Positions 60,546 to 64,000 of a stretch of 64,000 bases of DNA are shown here, piece after piece; position 1 is the first letter of the stretch, and each line of letters opens with the position of its first letter. The translations under genes and the position numbers were made by a program. Below the pieces are notes generated by a model, which was not told where the DNA came from, did not search any database, and saw only the letters and a list, made by a program, of their open reading frames with translations. This DNA is from Talpa occidentalis (lineage: Eukaryota > Chordata > Mammalia > Eulipotyphla > Talpidae): assembly GCF_014898055.3 (NCBI RefSeq), contig NW_023604295.1, positions 139,344,676 to 139,408,675 of the forward strand. The letters run 5' to 3'.

Positions 60546-61095
60546 TGAAGGAGGAAGTTCGGAAATGCGTTCAGGCAGTCAGTTAGGAATAGGGTACCCC
60601 AAGTCCCACGTCTATTTATCAGCAGGATTGAGAAACAATTGCAGACCAGGAGGGTTCCCCCCACCATTCAATTAAAAATGGAAAGTTCAGAACACCAACA
60701 TAATAGCACAATAGCAATGGACCAAAGTTGGTTTCAGAAAAGCAGTCTAGGTAACGTGGGAAAACCCAGTGAGCCTTGGTACATCAGGAGACCCCCTGGG
60801 CCCAGCCAATCAGCTGGAGACACAAGGTAGATGCCCAAAGGCCAAACCCCACTTCTTGCCCACTGTACATATATAAGCACCTGCTTCTTGTCTCTCCAAT
60901 GGGCTACCCACTGGGAAACCCTCTCCACTTGGAGAGCTTTCCTGTTCTTCCTCTTGTCTATCAGTTAATCTCTTGCTTTCCTGTATCTTTAGTCTCCACA
61001 TTGAATTCTTTCCTCCCTGAAGAACAGCACTGAGGAAGAACCCGTCTGGGTCCTCAGACTCTGGGCCTGGTCCCCCCCACAAATACCCCGATTCA
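60546..61095 (+). mobile_element. Solo LTR of an endogenous retrovirus (550 bp)
   Basis: TGAAGG at the left and GATTCA at the right give TG...CA termini (TGAA/TTCA inverted). They are flanked by the 4-bp direct repeat TTAC (60542-60545 and 61096-61099). In + orientation there is a CCAATCAG box at 60806 and a TATATAA box at 60870, with CT-rich sequence beyond, as in a class I LTR promoter. I saw no canonical AATAAA downstream of the TATA box. No internal retroviral genes are present. It is inserted in the old L1 and is unrelated in sequence to the LTR at 49615-50203. Confidence 0.82.
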
Positions 61096-62011
61096 TTACC
61101 ACCAATGAAACCACATGCTGGGCCAGAAAGCTGCTGAAGCCCCAATCTTGCCTTTACAAGTTGCTCGTCCTTCCCATTTCTTACTTTTAATATCACAGGA
61201 TGATTTTCCCTGATTATGACGTTCCTACACTTGGAATCATGTAATGTCAGTGGTTTAGTGTCTGTTAGCTTTTGACCAAAATTATCTTTGTGTGTAGCTG
61301 TAACTCATTCATTACATTCATCCATGGGATTTCATTGATATGACCCAAGTTATTTATTCATTTGTGTTAATGGATGATTTTTAAGTTTAGGGAGGTTATG
61401 AAGTTATAAATATTTGGAAAATGTCTTTTGGTGCACATGTAAATGCAATGCAGTTTTGTCTATACAAAAAAGAATTGTTGGGTCATAGATCAACTTAATA
61501 AGTATCATTTTATAAAATGGATATACAAATTAAACACCCACTAGCACTGTATGAGAGATCCCACTACTTCACATGCTCACAAAACTTAGTTGTAAATCTC
61601 TTTTTAATTTTAACCTTTCTAATGCATGTTTAGTGATGCTTTGTGGAGGTTCCAGTTTATATTTCCCAAATTACTAATGAAAGTGGGTATGTTTCCATAA
61701 GTCTAATAATCATTTCACAGAAAGGATATTCTTTTTGACCATTTTATAATTAAGTTATGTTTATTTTCACATTGTGTTAAGGGGATTATTTCTCTATTTT
61801 GGATGCAGGTAAATATATAGTTGCTTTTATGTGTTTCAAGTGTCTTCTTATTATACTAATTTGATTTGTACTTAATGGTATCTTTGGAATGAATAGTATT
61901 TTCAAATTTTACTATTGTCTTATTTATGAATATTTTACTTTGTGGCTAATATGTACATGCATTTACACACATTTATTTAGGATTTGTGCATTGCTTTCAC
62001 AGTTGTAATTT

Positions 62012-62276
62012 TTTTTAAAGATTTATTTTTTATTTATATAAGAACCGGGGTACAGGCCAGAGGTGCGGGAATGTGAGAGGATTCACCAGAGACAGAGTGG
62101 GGAACAGAACAGGCAGACTGATGAAGTACACTGCTGAGGGGAGCAGCGGGTGAGACAGGAGAGGTCTGCTTGCCATGTGGGTTGCTCTGAGGCTTGCGGG
62201 GATCAAACCAGCATTTCAGAGGCTGCGGACAGCTTCACAGCACTGTGCTCAACTGCCTGCGCCACCAGGGAGGCCC
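62012..62276 (-). mobile_element. tRNA-derived SINE inside L1 relic A
   Basis: Reverse copy with 'ataagaaccggggtacagg' and head 'gcgccaccagggaggccc'. Intermediate between the two subfamilies, with 'gatgaagtacactgctgagg' in the body. Confidence 0.92.
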
Positions 62277-62609
62277 TGTAAATGTTTTGATTACTCTTAC
62301 ATATTTGATTTTGTGTGTGTGCTCATAAATATTATATCTTCTTAAAATGTAATTTTGTAATTGCTGTTGCTGGTGTATAGAACTAAGAGTGATTTTCACA
62401 TTTTTACATGGTGAGCAACATATTTTCCAAACTCACTTATTAGTTCTAATAGGTTATCTGCAGATCCTGTTGCTTATTTATGGTCATTAGCATTGATTCT
62501 TTGGGTAACAGTATATATTAGAGTTCACTTAACATTATTAAACACTGAGCTGGATAATTGTTTTTAATGGCTGCAGAATGCTTTATGATATTGGTGCATT
62601 ACCCACCAG

Positions 62610-62725
62610 TAGAGTGGCTGGCTAAGGACTCTGGAGACAGACAGCTAGATTTGGATCCTGATTTCACTACTTACCAGCTGAGTAGCCCCAAGCAAGTCAT
62701 TTAGTCTCCTTAGGCCTCTGTTTCT
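62610..62725 (+). mobile_element. MIR relic
   Basis: 'gactctggagacagacagct', 'tttggatcctgatttcacta', 'cttaccagctgagtagcccc' and 'agcaagtcatttagtctcct' match the MIR core closely. It lies between two L1 relics. Confidence 0.85.
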
Positions 62726-62739
62726 TAAAGGAAACACTC

Positions 62740-64000
62740 ATTTGTATGTGTCATTCTTATACTGTTTCATTGTTGAGTAAATGTGTGTAGAATTCCATAT
62801 TTGAATATTTCTTCAAAAAAGCTGTACAAATTTGCACTCCTAGCAGCAATTGTAAGAGTTTTTATTGCTTCATGTTTTTCCAACACTTGGTAACGTCAAA
62901 CTTCTATATTTTGGAAATTGTACCAACTTTTGAATATTGATAAATCTAACAATTATAAAATATCTTATTGCTATAATTCACTTTTTAATAGTTACTCACG
63001 AGCTTGAGAGATTTTCTATGTGCTCTCATCATTTTACTTGTGAATTGGCTGCTATTATTTTTTGACTATTTTGTATTGGAGCTTTTTTCTTATATATATT
63101 TTAAAGATTTTATTTATTTATTTTTGCATAGAAGAACTGGATTGTGGATCAGAGCTACAGGGGTGACAGGATTCACCAGAGACAGAGTGGGGAGCAGACC
63201 AGGTGGCTCTACTGAAGTACACTGCTGAGGGGAGCAGCGGGCGAGACAGGAGAGGTCTGCTGTACCGTGTGGGTTATCTCCTTGGCTGGGGATCGAAGTC
63301 AGAGCAACACGGATGGCCATCTCCATGGTAGTGCTGAGACATAACCCCTAAGCCACCAGGGAAGCTCTTTTTCTTATAAATTTAAAGGAATTCTTTAAGT
63401 ATATTGAAAGCTAATAACTTTTTGGTTCCCTAGTTTATAAATATCTTCTTCCAGTAAGTAGTTTCTTCCCTATTTTGTTTATATTGAATTTTGTTGTACA
63501 AAAAATATTTAATCTTTCACATTAACTTGTGAGCATTTTTTCGTCTTTTGTAAAAACTCGATTATCATCTTGAAATAAAAACATCCTATTTCTTACTCTA
63601 TTCTAAAAATTTTATAGAAATGTTTTTCACAAATACTACTCTAATATAAAGGGAATATATTTCTGGTATGGCGTGAAGTAGAGATCTAACTTCATTTTGT
63701 TAATTTTTCACAAGATAACTGATTATCTAGAACAAATTATTGAAAAGGGTTTCCTTGTTCTACTGATTTGCAGGGATAGCCCTCTCTTCATCAAATTTAT
63801 AAAAATTTATCACATTGATGAGCTCTTGTAAGTTCCACTTGCCTTCTTAGCTGTCCTTGCACAGATTCACACTATCTAATTATAATTTTATAATGCAACT
63901 TCCCTTTTCCCTGAAAAAATCTTGGTCATTTTTTTTGTGTGTGTATTGACATATTCATACACATTTTGGAATCAACTTGTCAAGTTTCTCTAAAACAGAA
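62740..64000 (-). mobile_element. Ancient L1 relic B, antisense, runs off the window edge
   Basis: Reversed L1M ORF2, split by the SINE at 63099-63365. Blocks are 'aatttgcactcctagcagca', 'ttttccaacacttggtaacg', 'aatatcttcttccagtaagt', 'tggtatggcgtgaagtagag', 'attgaaaagggtttccttgt' and 'ttttggaatcaacttgtcaa', moving from the ORF2 end inward. The element continues beyond 64000. Confidence 0.82.
63099..63365 (-). mobile_element. tRNA-derived SINE inside L1 relic B
   Basis: Reverse copy from 'aaagattttatttatttat' to 'aagccaccagggaagctc'. Flanks CTTTTTTCTTATA and CTTTTTCTTATA are a near-perfect duplication. Confidence 0.93.

Larger units (their letters stand above)
60465..62480 (-). mobile_element. 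Ancient L1 relic A, antisense, split by an LTR and a SINE
   Basis: The + strand reads as reversed L1M. Parts are 60465-60545 ('aaaagtgtacaacagataaa'), 61096-62011 ('acttggaatcatgtaatgtc', 'tttggtgcacatgtaaatgc', 'gaattgttgggtcatagatc', 'tttaattttaacctttctaa') and 62277-62480 ('aaactcacttattagttcta'). The last part is ORF2 sequence well upstream of the others, so an internal deletion is likely. Confidence 0.8.

Noticed and set aside
60810..61196. 128-codon minus-strand frame and the overlapping + frames at 60639-61033
   Set aside because: Within and across the end of the second solo LTR; no domain and not consistent with retroviral protein coding.

Overview
The window looks like AT-rich, non-coding DNA from a placental mammal. 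The evidence is the repeat content: MIR and L2 relics, several antisense L1 remnants of different ages, hAT and Tigger DNA-transposon debris, two solo LTRs with 4-bp target-site duplications, and 16 copies of a tRNA-derived SINE. That SINE has A and B boxes, a fixed body and an (AAAT)n tail. I do not recognise it as Alu, B1/B2, the carnivore can-SINE, the equine ERE, AfroSINE or the cetartiodactyl CHR type, so it is probably lineage-specific. I cannot name the order; Laurasiatheria is a guess.

No complete protein-coding gene, rRNA, tRNA gene, CRISPR array or bacterial feature is visible. The open reading frames are short (143 codons at most). The longer ones I checked lie in LTRs, SINEs, a microsatellite or unstructured AT-rich DNA. 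The single candidate for real coding sequence is a 99-bp segment at 47310-47408 with a good acceptor, a good donor and one open frame. If real, the window lies inside a very large gene on the + strand.

Layout. 1-7 kb: mostly unassigned, with Tigger debris (about 2.9-3.3 kb), two MIRs and a CTCF-like motif near 4.95 kb. 7-14.4 kb: an older SINE, a hAT-type element, a long L1 3' UTR relic and a tail-to-tail SINE pair. 14-24 kb: a near-perfect 46-bp inverted repeat (16.6 kb), L1 relics and a MIR split by an L1. 24-32 kb: a young SINE with a perfect 14-bp duplication, L2 relics and a YY1-like motif. 32.2-33.2 kb: a degenerate tandem array with a period near 40 bp, itself split by a young SINE. 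34-45.6 kb: L1 ends, two head-to-tail SINEs, a SINE whose tail became a CATA/CGTA microsatellite, a long sense-strand L1 relic and a cluster of three SINEs. 45.6-60 kb: the candidate exon, a solo LTR (49615-50203), MIR/L2 relics and two SINEs. 60.4-64 kb: nested elements, with a second solo LTR (60546-61095) and two SINEs inside antisense L1 relics that run off the right edge.

The items I would follow up first are the ~40-bp degenerate array, the 16.6-kb inverted repeat with its odd internal 8-bp block, and the candidate exon. Repeat family assignments are from memory of consensus sequences and were not checked by a database search.
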